A stretch of 21,572 nt of DNA from an uncultured Clostridia bacterium (GTDB taxonomy: Bacteria > Bacillota_A > Clostridia > TANB77 > CAG-508): NCBI GenBank assembly GCA_947624725.1, contig CANQLP010000023.1, forward strand, positions 1 to 21,572. Direction: 5' to 3'. Made by a program: the position numbers and the translations under genes. This document shows, piece after piece, positions 8,960-17,230 of this stretch. The notes beneath the pieces are model-generated. The model ran no database searches. It was given only the letters and a program-made list of their open reading frames with translations, and had not been told where the DNA came from. Numbering within the stretch: position 1 is the stretch's first letter; each line of letters opens with the position of its first letter.

Positions 8960-9470
8960 ATTAAACAAGAACTACCAATTAATGAACAAATACGCTTGCG
9001 GTGAGATTCAATTAATAAGTGATACTGGCGAAAAACTAGGAACTATGTCTTCAAATGAAGCATTAGAAATTGCAATTCAAAATGATTTAGATTTAGTTTT
9101 AGTTAGCCCAAATGCTAATCCACCAGTTTGTAAGATTATGAACTATGGTAAATACAAATTTGAGCAAGCAAAAAAAGAAAAAGAAGCCAAAAAGAAACAA
9201 AAGACTTTTGAAGTAAAAGAACTTCGAGTTACTCCAAATACTGAAGAACATGATTTAAACTTCAAAATCAAAAATGCTAGAAAGTTTCTAGAAAGTGGTT
9301 CAAAGGTTAAAATCACTGTTCGTTTTAGAGGAAGAGAATTAAACTATGTTAAACAAGGAGAAGATATTTTGAATAGTTTTATAGAAGAGCTTTCAGATAT
9401 AGCTACTCCTGAGAAAAAGCCTTTATTAGAAGGTAAAAATATGTTTATAATTTTTTCATTAAATAAGTAG
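8960..9470 (+). CDS. infC: Translation initiation factor IF-3, AUU start and one CGGN site
   Basis: Binds the 30S subunit and checks the start codon; 169 residues as assembled here. AAGGAGG (8945-8951) is 8 bases before ATT (8960-8962), and no ATG, GTG or TTG occurs in that frame nearby. AUU is the known infC start in other bacteria, where IF3 represses its own mRNA. From there the frame gives PINEQIR, the N-terminal hallmark of IF3, then CGG (8999-9001) followed by a stop. Reading CGGT as Gly14 gives INEQIRLGEIQLISDTGEKLG and the intact N-domain (VLVSPNANPPVCKIMNYGKYKFEQ) and C-domain (RVTPNTEEHDLNFKIKNARKFL, KVTVRFRGRE-type segment). A conventional annotation would start at the ATG at 8982 and lose the true N-terminus. 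Confidence 0.93.
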
Positions 9471-9500
9471 ATTATAAAATTTTAAAAGGAGGAAATTATT

Positions 9501-9704
9501 ATGCCTAAATTAAAAACAAACAAAGCTGCTAAAAAAAGATATAGTATGACAGCTACAGGAAAAGTTAAAAGAACAAAATCTAACAGAAGACATTTACTAG
9601 CAAATAAAACAGCTAGACAAAGAAAATCTGGTAAAATTCAAGATGCTTATGCTGATAAAACATGTACACATGGAATTAAAAGATTATTACCATACGATAA
9701 TTAA
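9501..9704 (+). CDS. rpmI: Ribosomal protein L35
   Basis: A 67-residue basic protein of the 50S subunit. It starts MPKLKTNKAAKKR and contains the family motif TGKVKRTKSNRRHLLANKTARQRK. AAAGGAGG lies upstream with good spacing. Middle gene of infC-rpmI-rplT; 30 bases after infC, 22 before rplT. No CGG in any phase. Confidence 0.97.
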   Translation: MPKLKTNKAAKKRYSMTATGKVKRTKSNRRHLLANKTARQRKSGKIQDAYADKTCTHGIKRLLPYDN

Positions 9705-9726
9705 TTAAGTAAGGGGGAATTAGAAA

Positions 9727-10077
9727 ATGGCAAGAGTTAAAACAGCTAGAATAACACGCAAAAAACATAAAAAAGTATTAAAACAAGCAAAAGGTTATTA
9801 TGGAGCAAAACATTATAGATTTAGAATGGCTAAACAAGCTGTTATGAAATCTGGAATGTATGCTTATGTTGGAAGAAAAGATAAAAAAAGTAATTTTAGA
9901 AAATTATGGATTACAAGAATTAACGCTGCTGCAAGACAAAACGGATTAACTTACAGTAAGTTAATTGCAGGTCTTAAAAAAGCCAATATTTCTATAAATA
10001 GAAAAATGCTTGCTGAAATTGCAGTAACAGACGCAGAAGCTTTTGCAAAACTTGCTGAAACAGCAAAAAAAGCTTAA
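9727..10077 (+). CDS. rplT: Ribosomal protein L20
   Basis: A 116-residue 23S rRNA-binding assembly protein, full length (typical 115-120). It begins [26 protein letters not shown] and contains the conserved [31 protein letters not shown]. It probably feeds back on the operon through the leader at 8830-8940. AAGGGGGAAT lies before the ATG. One out-of-phase CGG (AAC GGA in RQNGLT) is read normally, a useful internal control in a highly conserved protein. Confidence 0.98.
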   Translation: MARVKTARITRKKHKKVLKQAKGYYGAKHYRFRMAKQAVMKSGMYAYVGRKDKKSNFRKLWITRINAAARQNGLTYSKLIAGLKKANISINRKMLAEIAVTDAEAFAKLAETAKKA

Positions 10078-10102
10078 GTAAATAAATTTAAATATTATAA
10101 AT

Positions 10103-10165
10103 AAAATGTATAAGTTTGAACTAAACTCAAAAAGTTAGTGTCCTATACATTTTATTTTTTTTTAT
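10103..10165. terminator. Terminator between convergent rplT and TIGR04086 genes
   Basis: AAAATGTATA (10103-10112) pairs with TATACATTTT (10144-10153), followed by A and a long T run on the plus strand. The minus strand also has T-rich sequence after the stem (TTTTATTTATAAT), so it may serve both genes. Confidence 0.7.
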
Positions 10166-10539
10166 ATATTTACCCCTACTACTCCTCCAATTGCTCCAGC
10201 TGCAAATGCTGCTATTATCATTATTATTGAATATGTATTTAGATTAAAGCCGAGTCCCCATCAAACTTGATAATATATAAATTAGCAATATATATACAAG
10301 ACCTGTTATGCCTCCGATTTATTATCCCATTCTTTTTTATGCTTCTTCCAACAATTCCACTTCCGAATAAATATTGATACAGCTGTAATTCCGATTACAA
10401 CTGGCTCTATTGTATTTTCTCCTAATTCAGTATAGGTAAGCAAAGCCGCATATATTAGTAACAATATAAATGTCAAAATTATTGAAATAATTATTCCTTT
10501 TAGAATTTTTACTGGAGTTTTATCAAATATTTCATTCAT
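10162..10539 (-). CDS. TIGR04086-like four-helix membrane protein, three CGGN sites
   Basis: An integral membrane protein of 124 residues when read through three CGG sites: CGGA at 10365 (Gly59), CGGA at 10316 (Gly75) and CGGC at 10252 (Gly96). The restored protein has four hydrophobic segments (about 13-36, 46-65, 73-92, 102-123) with glycine-rich turns (FIGSGIVG, NGGITG, GAIGGVVG), the pattern of TIGR04086/YrzE-type proteins of Clostridia. Conventional reading keeps only the first two helices and then enters a charged, tryptophan-rich tail unlike a membrane protein. Each shift is needed: each intermediate frame loses the hydrophobic pattern. Two out-of-phase CGGs (ATC GGA, GCG GCT) in the same gene are read normally. 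Function of the family is unknown. AAAGGAATG precedes the start. Confidence 0.85.
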
Positions 10540-10660
10540 TTTTATTCATTCCTTTCTCTTTTTTTATATATATTTATTCTCATTTTTATTTATTTATTCA
10601 TAAATACTTTTTTCTAGAATAAAATTTATCATAAATATTTTTTGGAGGTTATTTGTATAT

Positions 10661-10876
10661 ATGGATAAAAATATGGATTTTCAAAATAATTTTTCACAAT
10701 ATGATAACATGGATTTTAATATGAACGATATGTATAAAGATCCGATGTTTAACCCTATGCTTCAATATGAGCAAGCATACATGTATTATAGGTATTTAAC
10801 TATGCAAATGGAATACAAAATAAAATGCAAGGAATATGAAAAGATGACAGCAAAAGAAGGCAGGAGAATTGAATAA
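10661..10876 (+). CDS. Small Met/Tyr-rich protein of unknown function
   Basis: 71 residues with 12 Met and 9 Tyr: an acidic, Asn/Asp/Met-rich first half (MDKNMDFQNNFSQYDNMDFNMNDMY), then YEQAYMYYRYLTMQMEYKIKCKEYEKM, a likely amphipathic helix. GGAGG lies 13 bases before the ATG and a strong terminator overlaps the stop. I do not recognise a family. The composition recalls small spore-coat or spore-associated proteins of Bacillota, but that is a guess. No CGG. Confidence 0.7.
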   Translation: MDKNMDFQNNFSQYDNMDFNMNDMYKDPMFNPMLQYEQAYMYYRYLTMQMEYKIKCKEYEKMTAKEGRRIE

Positions 10877-10895
10877 GTTCTCCCTGCCTTCTTTT
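10856..10895. terminator. Strong bidirectional terminator after the Met-rich ORF and rarA
   Basis: GAAGGCAGG-AGAA (10856-10868) pairs with TTCT-CCCTGCCTTC (10878-10891) and CTTTT follows on plus. The stem overlaps the end of the upstream ORF and touches the rarA stop from the other side. Confidence 0.75.
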
Positions 10896-12139
10896 AATCT
10901 ACTGTATCATCTTTAATATAATACTTAGTTCCAAGCATTTTATCTGGAAGATATTGTTGCTCTACAACATGCCCTGGATAATCATGAGGATATTTATATC
11001 CGCTTCCATACCCAAACTCCTTCATTCCGACTAGCTGGCGCATTTCTTATATGCATAGGTATTTCACCTGTATCTTTATTTTTTACATCTTCTAGTGCTT
11101 TATCTATTGCAAGATATGCACAATTAGATTTCTTTGAAGTTGCAACATAAATTGCTGCTTCTGCAAGAATTATTCTAGCTTCTGGCATTCCGTATTGCTT
11201 TAACTGCTTCCATTGCAGAATTTGCAACAACTAAGGCATTTGGATTTGCCATTCCTACATCTTCTGCTGCTGCAATTACAATGCGTCTTGCTAGAAATAC
11301 TGGATCTTCTCCGTCCTGCAATTGCCCTTGCTAGATAAAATGCTACTGCATCAGGGTCACTTCCCCTCATTGACTTTATAAATGCACTTATATTGTCATA
11401 ATGGCTATCTCCATTTTTATCAAAAATAACTTTTCTATTTTGCACACTCTCTTTAGCGATTTCATCAGTAATATAAATAGAACCATCTGCACTTGGTTTT
11501 GTTGTAAGAACTGCAACTTCTAAGCCATTTAACGCATTTCTTACATCTCCATCTGCAGTTTCTGCGATTTTTCTTAATGTTATGTCTTCTATTTTAACAT
11601 TAAAACTCTTTAAGCCTTCTTCGCTATCTAGTGCATTTTTTAAAACTTTATATACATCATTAACTGTTAGTGGCTCTAGCTTACATACCATTGACCTAGA
11701 AATTAAGGCCTTATTTACTTCAAAATATGGATTTTCAGTAGTTGCTCCGATTAATATGATTGTTCCGTTTTCTACAAATGGAAGTAATGCATCTTGCTGA
11801 AGTTTATTAAATCTATGAATTTCATCGATAAATAATATTGCCCTTCCTGATGGATTTAAAAGCAAATTCTGTGTTTCATCAACTATTTGTTTTATATCTC
11901 CTACACCTGATGTTACTGCATTTATTCTATAAAATTTATTTTTAGTTGTACCACTTATAACTTTTGCAAGAGATGTTTTTCCACATCCAGGAGGTCCCCA
12001 AAGTATAATACTAGAAAGTCTATCTGCTTGTATAGTTCTATATAATATTTTATCTTTTCCTAGAATATGTTCTTGCCCGTACATATTCATCTAATGTTTT
12101 GGGCATCATTCTATAAGCTAAAGGCTTTGATAAATCCAT
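10894..12139 (-). CDS. rarA: RarA/MgsA replication-associated recombination ATPase, four CGGN sites
   Basis: A AAA+ ATPase that acts at stalled replication forks; 413 residues, normal for the family, when read through CGGG at 12079 (Gly21), CGGA at 11313 (Gly276), CGGA at 11192 (Gly316) and CGGA at 11029 (Gly370). Conventional reading leaves four fragments. The restored Gly residues complete family motifs: LDEYVGQEHILG at the N-terminus, AGGEDPVFLARR and IGMPEARIILAEA in the C-terminal half; the fourth (ASGMKEFGYGSGYKYPHD) is in a less conserved stretch. Walker A is GPPGCGKTS, Walker B ILFIDEIHRFN, sensor 1 GATTENP. The start ATG 12139-12137 has AAAGGAG. Three out-of-phase CGGs (AGC GGA, ATC GGA, AAC GGA) are read normally. 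It follows ruvA, where ruvB is often found. Confidence 0.94.
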
Positions 12140-12189
12140 AACCTTACTCCTTTTTTAAGGAAGTTACAAAAGCTAAATTTTGTTTAAAT

Positions 12190-12792
12190 TTAATCTCTAC
12201 TAAGATAAGAAAGTCCTTTTCTAATAATATCTTCTACACTTAAATCCTTCATATCTTCCTTTTCAAATACTTTCTCTATTTCTTTTCTGTTATATCCTAA
12301 AACTTGAAGAGCAGACATAGCTTCTGCCATGTTATCATTCTTCTCTATTTCTTGTTTTACATCTGCTTCTGCAATATCCTCTAACTCTATCTTCTTCATT
12401 TTATCTCTAAGTTCCACAATCATTCTTGCAACTGTCTTTTTACCTATTCCTGGAATCTTAGTAAGCCTTACTTCATCATTTGTAATTATTGAAACTGCAA
12501 AACTATGTGGATCAATATTTGCAAGAATTGTAAGTGCAGATTTAGCACCAATTCCACTAACTGTAATTAGAAGTTCAAACATACGAAGCTCTTCGCTTGT
12601 TAAAAATCCGAATAAACTTATATTATCTTCTCTTACATAATAATAAGTATGCACCTTAACTGTATCTCCGATATTGCCAAGCTTATCAATTGCATTTTGT
12701 GCCATAAATATTTTATATCCTACTCCATTTGCTTCAACTACAACTGCATCATTCAATTTCATCTCTAAAGTTCCTTTTATATATGCAAACAT
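12190..12792 (-). CDS. ruvA: Holliday junction DNA helicase subunit RuvA
   Basis: Binds Holliday junctions as a tetramer and recruits RuvB; 200 residues, standard. N-terminal OB domain (MFAYIKGTLEMKLNDAVVVEANGVGYKI), two helix-hairpin-helix motifs (LITVSGIGAKSALTIL near 75-90, LTKIPGIGKKTVARMI near 110-125), and the flexible C-terminal RuvB-binding domain (ALQVLGYNRKEIEKVF). The start is the ATG at 12792, preceded by AAAGGA; the longer ORF begins inside the upstream inverted repeat. RuvB is not adjacent; rarA follows. Two out-of-phase CGGs (TTC GGA, ATC GGA) are read normally. Confidence 0.95.
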   Translation of the reverse strand: MFAYIKGTLEMKLNDAVVVEANGVGYKIFMAQNAIDKLGNIGDTVKVHTYYYVREDNISLFGFLTSEELRMFELLITVSGIGAKSALTILANIDPHSFAVSIITNDEVRLTKIPGIGKKTVARMIVELRDKMKKIELEDIAEADVKQEIEKNDNMAEAMSALQVLGYNRKEIEKVFEKEDMKDLSVEDIIRKGLSYLSRD

Positions 12793-12823
12793 ATCTTTAT
12801 CTTTTTTTCCTTTCTTCTTTCTT

Positions 12824-12951
12824 AGAAAGCTACAAGAATTAGTATATTGCAAGGAAAGCTAGGTAAATTACCGCAGATAGACCTAATGGTCTATCTAAGG
12901 ATAATTTAACCGACGCTTGACGAAGCAAGATGCTGATTCTTGTAGCTTTCT
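12824..12951. repeat. Element closed by a perfect 16-bp inverted repeat, between glmU and ruvA
   Basis: AGAAAGCTACAAGAAT (12824-12839) and its exact reverse complement (12936-12951) enclose a perfect hairpin, GATAGACC-TAAT-GGTCTATC (12876-12895), a CTTG/CAAG pair (12916-12929) and near-repeats of the type GGTAAATTACC/GGATAATTTAACC. On the minus strand it would be the ruvA leader. It could be a structured RNA or a MITE-like insertion; no protein is evident. Confidence 0.5.
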
Positions 12952-12952
12952 T

Positions 12953-14213
12953 TTATTTCTTATTCCAGTTGACCTTATTAATCTGCCTTTCCCTTGCAAT
13001 GCTCAAACTATCCTTTGGTACATCATCAGTTATAGTTGAACCTGCAGCAATTATTGTATTATCCCCAATAGTTACAGGTGCTATAAAATTGACATTTGAG
13101 CCTACAAAAGCATTATTTCCAATGATTGTCTTACTCTTCTTAAATCCATCATAATTACAAGTTATTGTGCCACAACCAATATTAGTCTTGCTTCCAATTT
13201 CTGTATCCCCCATATATGATAAATGTGGAACTTTTGTACCTTCTCCAATTTTTGCTTTCTTTAACTCAACAAAGCTTCCAATCTTCACATTATCTGCTAT
13301 TTCACAGCCTTCTCTAATATATGCGTTTGGTCCTATCTCACAATTTTTACCAATCACAACTCCTGATTTTATCGTAGTATTTGGATGTATTACTGTATCT
13401 TCGCCGATTTGTACATCATCATATATATAAGTATTATTTGTATCTTCTATTGTAACTCCGTTTTTCATGTGTTCCTGATTTATTCTTATTCTAAGTAATC
13501 TTGTTAACATTTCAAGCTGCATTCTATCGTTTACCCCAAGAATTTCTGTCTTATCCTCTACTAGCATTCCACCTATCTTTAAGCCTTTATCATTCATTAT
13601 TTTTATTACATCTGTTAGATAATATTCGCCTTGTGCATTGTTTGGGGTTATCTTTTCTAATGCAGAAATAAGCTCTTGTATATCAAAACAATATATACCA
13701 GAATTTATCTCTGTTATTTTCTTTTCCTCATCTGTTGCATCTTTTTCTTCTACTATTGCTTTTACATGACCTAATTCATTTCTAATTATTCTACCATAAC
13801 CTGTTGGATTTCCTACAATTGCTGTAAGTACTGTCGCAAATTCTCCATCTTTAATATTCTTTGCAATTAATTTTTGTATTGTCTCTGGTCTAACAATAGG
13901 AACATCTCCATATAATATAACTACTTTACCTTTTTTATCCTTCAAATATGGAATAGCTTGCATTACTGTATGCCCTGTACCAAGTAATTCTTCCTGATAT
14001 GCATATGTTACACTATCTCCTAATACTTCTTCTACTTCTCCTCTTTTATGTCCGAACTACTGTTACAATATCTTTTATTCCTGCTTTAAAGGCTGTTTCT
14101 ATAACTCTTCTAACCATTTCTTTACCATAAATTTTATGTACTACTTTTGCCTTATTGGTTTTCATTCTTGTGCCTTTACCAGCAGCTAAAACTACTGCTA
14201 TTATATTTTCCAT
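12953..14213 (-). CDS. glmU: Bifunctional GlmU, one CGGN site
   Basis: Makes UDP-N-acetylglucosamine for peptidoglycan by acetylating glucosamine-1-P and transferring UMP; 419 residues when read through CGGA at 14054 (Gly54). The N-terminal pyrophosphorylase starts [16 protein letters not shown] (the LAAGxGTRM loop). The shift restores IVTVVGHKRGEV, a conserved strand-loop, and then [15 protein letters not shown]. The C-terminal left-handed beta-helix carries hexapeptide repeats ([26 protein letters not shown]) and the acetyltransferase region [10 protein letters not shown] and TITCNYDG. It is shorter at the C-terminus than the roughly 456-residue B. subtilis enzyme. GGAGGC precedes the ATG. 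Two out-of-phase CGGs (ATC GGC, AAC GGA) are normal. First gene of glmU-ruvA-rarA. Confidence 0.95.
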
Positions 14214-14267
14214 TCTCTTTTTGCCTCCATCTTAATAAAATTTAAGTTTATATAATTATATTATATT

Positions 14268-14639
14268 CTACTTTATGTAATTTGTTGAATTTTCATTCCA
14301 TCTCATAACCTTAATGTCTTTATATATATCTAAAATTTTACTGTACTTTTGATATTCATCTTCCCAAAGCATATCTGGTACTTTATCAAACGCTGAAAAA
14401 ACTTTTTCTGCCTCCATCAAAAATATTACTTTTTCTCTAGAATTCATTCTTTCATATTTTTTGGTAGCTTCATAAAGCTCATCTAAAATCTGGTTTGCTT
14501 GTATAAATTCTGCAAAGTCTTTAACTTTCATTCCAGCCATTCTTATTTGCATTACAGAAAAGATAATTAATCCAACTATAATAAATACTAATATATATAT
14601 TACTATTAATATATCCACATCTATCTCCTCATCTTTCAT
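14268..14639 (-). CDS. Small single-pass membrane protein, unknown function
   Basis: About 123 residues from ATG 14639. Acidic N-terminus, one transmembrane helix (roughly DILIVIYILVFIIVGLIIFSVMQ), then a helical cytoplasmic or external part rich in Lys/Glu (ATKKYERMNSREKVIFLMEAEKVF). The start is uncertain: a TTG at 14672 and a GTG 18 bases inside, right behind GAGGAG, are alternatives. A five-codon ORF (MLEYK) at 14653-14636, behind AAAGGA, ends in TGA overlapping this ATG (ATGA), which suggests translational coupling. It lies 43 bases after dgt in the scpB-dgt run. No family recognised. No CGG. Confidence 0.65.
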   Translation of the reverse strand: MKDEEIDVDILIVIYILVFIIVGLIIFSVMQIRMAGMKVKDFAEFIQANQILDELYEATKKYERMNSREKVIFLMEAEKVFSAFDKVPDMLWEDEYQKYSKILDIYKDIKVMRWNENSTNYIK

Positions 14640-14682
14640 TTGTATTCTAGCATAATTAATTTCCTTTTGCAACTATACATAT

Positions 14683-15811
14683 CTATATCTCAAACTTTTC
14701 TAAATGTGTTCTACATTCTTTTAAGAAGAACTTATCAGTCTGTCCTGAAATATAGTCTATAATTATTCTTCTTATATCGTTATTTTGTTTATATTCTTCT
14801 GTTTTGTTATTTATATATGAGTAAAGGTTTTTGTCGCTTTCTATTGCATCTTCTGGAATTTCAATATATTTTCTTCCATCTACTTTATTTTTATAATATT
14901 CATACAATTCATTAAATGCGGTTTCAAGAATATCATGCTTTTGAGTCGCTTCTTTAGAATTATATATATTTTCATAATTCCATTTTTTCAAGTTTATAAG
15001 ACTTGTAAAAATATTATCAGAAAACTTTAAGTATGGCTTATCTAAACTATTTTCTATTACATCCATTATTAATGTATTTACTATTTTCGTGTTAGTATTT
15101 CCCAGTAACCTCGTTATATCTTCTGGTACATCTTCTCTTTTAATAGTTCCTACAATTATTGCATCTTCTATGTCTCTACCAATATATGCAATAATATCTG
15201 ATAGCCTTACAACACTCCCTTCAAGTGTCATTGGTAATATCTTTTTGCTATAACCTTTAACTGTAAATACTTTATCTAATTCCTCTAAAAATTCTTCTTT
15301 TGTCTTACTTCTATCTGGCTCATATTTGTTTAGAAGTATCTCTCCATTATGTGCTAAAATCCCGGTCTAGTGTTTGAACTGTAATATTTAGGTTTTCGAT
15401 ATCTTTTAACATCTTTACACTTTGTGCATTATGGCAAAAATATCCTATGTTTTCCCTTTCTGCTATATCATTTAAGAACTTCTCTCCTGTATGTCCAAAT
15501 GGAGTATGTCCTACATCATGCCCTAATGCTATTGCCTCAATTAAGTCTTCATTTAGTCTTAATGCTCTTCCAATTGTCCTTGCAATCTTTGAAACCAACT
15601 GTACATGAAGCACTCTATGAGTTATATGGTCATTTTCTATAAACGCATAAACTTGCGTTTTATCAATATATCTTGCGTAGCTTTGTGAGTGTATTATTTT
15701 ATCTATGTCCCTAAAAAACATTGGTCTTATATCCTGTGCTTCTTCGTTAAATTTTATTCCTTCTTCTGATTTACATGCATACTTTGATAGTAAACTTTCA
15801 TTACTCTTCAT
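14683..15811 (-). CDS. dGTPase-like HD-domain phosphohydrolase, one CGGN site
   Basis: Deoxyguanosinetriphosphate triphosphohydrolase-like family; likely hydrolyses dNTPs to nucleoside and triphosphate. 375 residues from ATG 15811, read through CGGG at 15364 (Gly150). Metal-binding HD motif: IALGHDVGHTPFGHTGE, with upstream HRVLHVQLVSKIAR. The shift restores LDGILAHNGE, a conserved segment of the family (DGI..HNGE), and lets the reading frame continue into VVRLSDIIAYIGRDIEDAI, which carries the second metal-ligand region. The start is ambiguous: TTG 15835 also opens the frame; both overlap the 3' end of scpB, so the genes are coupled. The mix of motifs does not settle the exact substrate. Confidence 0.88.
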
Positions 15812-16412
15812 TATCTCCGCTATTTTGTTTATCAATATTTTCCACTTGCCTTTCTTCTATAATATCGTCTATTACAATTTGTTTGTTCTCATTCATCACA
15901 TAATTTGGAAGTTCTGGAAGATCGTCTAATGTATTTAATCCAAATTTCTTTAAAAATTCTTCTGTTACTTTATATGACATAGGTTTACCAGGTAAGTCAA
16001 GTTTTCCTGCTTCCTCTATTAGATTATGTTCTAAAAGTCTATATAATGACGCATCTGAACTTACCCCTCTTATATTTTCTATTTCTGCTCTTGTTATCCC
16101 TTTGTTATATGCAATAATTGCAAGTACTTCAAGTGCTGCTTGTGATAAATTAGGTTTTGCCCTTTTATCAATTATTGTATATATATATTCATGATAATCT
16201 TTTTTACTTGCTAAAGTATATGAATTATCTACCTTAACTATTTCTATTCCTCTATCCTCTTTTTTATACTCTTCTTGCATTTCTGATAAAATATCTACTA
16301 TATCTTTTTTATCTACTTCTTCAAGGCTAATTGATAATTCATCAATGCTTACAGGTCTTCCACTTGCAAAGAGTATTCCTTCAATTATACCTTTTATCTT
16401 TGATTTTTCCAT
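15801..16412 (-). CDS. scpB: Segregation and condensation protein B
   Basis: Part of the SMC-ScpAB condensin; 203 residues. Two winged-helix domains: KGIIEGILFASGRPVSIDELS (about 7-27) and the hallmark LSQAALEVLAIIAYNKGITRAEIENIRGVSSDASLYRLLE (about 89-128). The C-terminal tail is acidic and extended. The 3' end overlaps the dgt-like gene. scpA is not in the window. AATCGGAGGAAAA is the ribosome binding site; its CGG is untranslated. One out-of-phase CGG (AGC GGA) is read normally. Confidence 0.94.
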   Translation of the reverse strand: MEKSKIKGIIEGILFASGRPVSIDELSISLEEVDKKDIVDILSEMQEEYKKEDRGIEIVKVDNSYTLASKKDYHEYIYTIIDKRAKPNLSQAALEVLAIIAYNKGITRAEIENIRGVSSDASLYRLLEHNLIEEAGKLDLPGKPMSYKVTEEFLKKFGLNTLDDLPELPNYVMNENKQIVIDDIIEERQVENIDKQNSGDNEE

Positions 16413-16445
16413 TTTTCCTCCGATTAATACTAAGTATTCTTTTTA

Positions 16446-16474
16446 TTTATATCATAAATTGTCAAATTTTGCAA
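16446..16474 (-). promoter_or_regulatory. Probable promoter of scpB-dgt
   Basis: Minus strand TTGCAA (16474-16469), 17-base spacer, TATAAA (16451-16446), 34 bases before the scpB start. An alternative TTGACA nearby lacks a good -10. Confidence 0.55.
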
Positions 16475-16509
16475 TATAGCAAATTTTAAGGATTTGTTAA
16501 TTTATAGTT

Positions 16510-17166
16510 TTATTTTTTTAGGACATATACTAACCATTTATTATTACTTTCTCCGCCCTCTTTATGGAAATTGCATATAGTAAATCCACTTTTTATAATA
16601 ATCTCATATAGCTCTTTTTCACTAAAATATTTATAATATCGTTTAGCTCCCATATGATATTCGTTATCAAAATCAACCCATTCTTCACTAGCAGTTTTTC
16701 CTTCTAAGTTCATAACATTAAATATGAATAACCCTTCATCTTCTAACATTTCATAAACTTTTTGTAAAGCTATTTTTATATCTTCTTTTGTAAAATGCAC
16801 AAATACTCTCCAACAAAAAATTGCAGAATATTTTTCCGAAAGTGTATCTTTTAAAAGATTAAATTTTATAGTTTTTAAGCCTTTTGCTTTTATTGCTTTG
16901 ATAAAATCCTCAGCTACATCACTTGCTGTAACATTATATCCTAATTCTTCAATATATTTTGAATTGTTTCCATCTCCTGCACCAATTTCTAAAATCTTTG
17001 CCCCTTTAGGCAATATTTCGAGATTAGTCTCAATAAACTCTTCTAATTTCTCTTTCTTACATCTTGCCTTTTCTAAATCGAGATTATCATGCTCAATGGT
17101 AGTATTTAAGTAAACACTTGCTTTTTTCTCATATACTTCTATTGTTTTTTCATTTTCTATACTCAT
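16510..17166 (-). CDS. Class I SAM-dependent methyltransferase
   Basis: 218 residues with a Rossmann-type methyltransferase domain (about 50-165). Motif I is AKILEIGAGDGNN, the acidic end of the second strand is VTASDVAEDF, and a later motif is YSAIFCWRVFVHF followed by LEDEGLFIFNVMNLEG. The ubiE/BioC-like layout suggests a small-molecule or quinone-like substrate, but nothing identifies it. AAGGAATT lies before the ATG. It sits after tRNA-Gln on the same strand with a long hairpin (about 17184-17223) between them. Two out-of-phase CGGs (GGC GGA, TCG GAA) are read normally. Confidence 0.85.
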   Translation of the reverse strand: MSIENEKTIEVYEKKASVYLNTTIEHDNLDLEKARCKKEKLEEFIETNLEILPKGAKILEIGAGDGNNSKYIEELGYNVTASDVAEDFIKAIKAKGLKTIKFNLLKDTLSEKYSAIFCWRVFVHFTKEDIKIALQKVYEMLEDEGLFIFNVMNLEGKTASEEWVDFDNEYHMGAKRYYKYFSEKELYEIIIKSGFTICNFHKEGGESNNKWLVYVLKK

Positions 17167-17183
17167 AATTTTAATTCCTTAAT

Positions 17184-17223
17184 AAGCCATACAATATTGA
17201 TATTTCAATATTTGTATGGCTTC
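17184..17223. other. Long hairpin between tRNA-Gln and the methyltransferase gene
   Basis: AGCCATACAA-TATTGA and TCAATATT-TGTATGGCT are inverted copies with one unpaired base and a short loop. No T-tract follows on the minus strand, so a 3'-processing stem for the tRNA or a leader of the methyltransferase mRNA is more likely than a terminator. Confidence 0.45.
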
Positions 17224-17230
17224 CCTTTCT

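Noticed and set aside
10894..12139. The gene after ruvA as ruvB
   Set aside because: The Walker and sensor motifs and the LDEYVGQEHILG N-terminus match RarA/MgsA; RuvB's DNA-binding winged helix is absent.
10894..15811. rarA, glmU, dgt and others as pseudogenes
   Set aside because: After the uniform +1 correction all have normal length, intact motifs and no other lesions, and they include core genes such as clpX, infC and glmU that a free-living cell is unlikely to lose.
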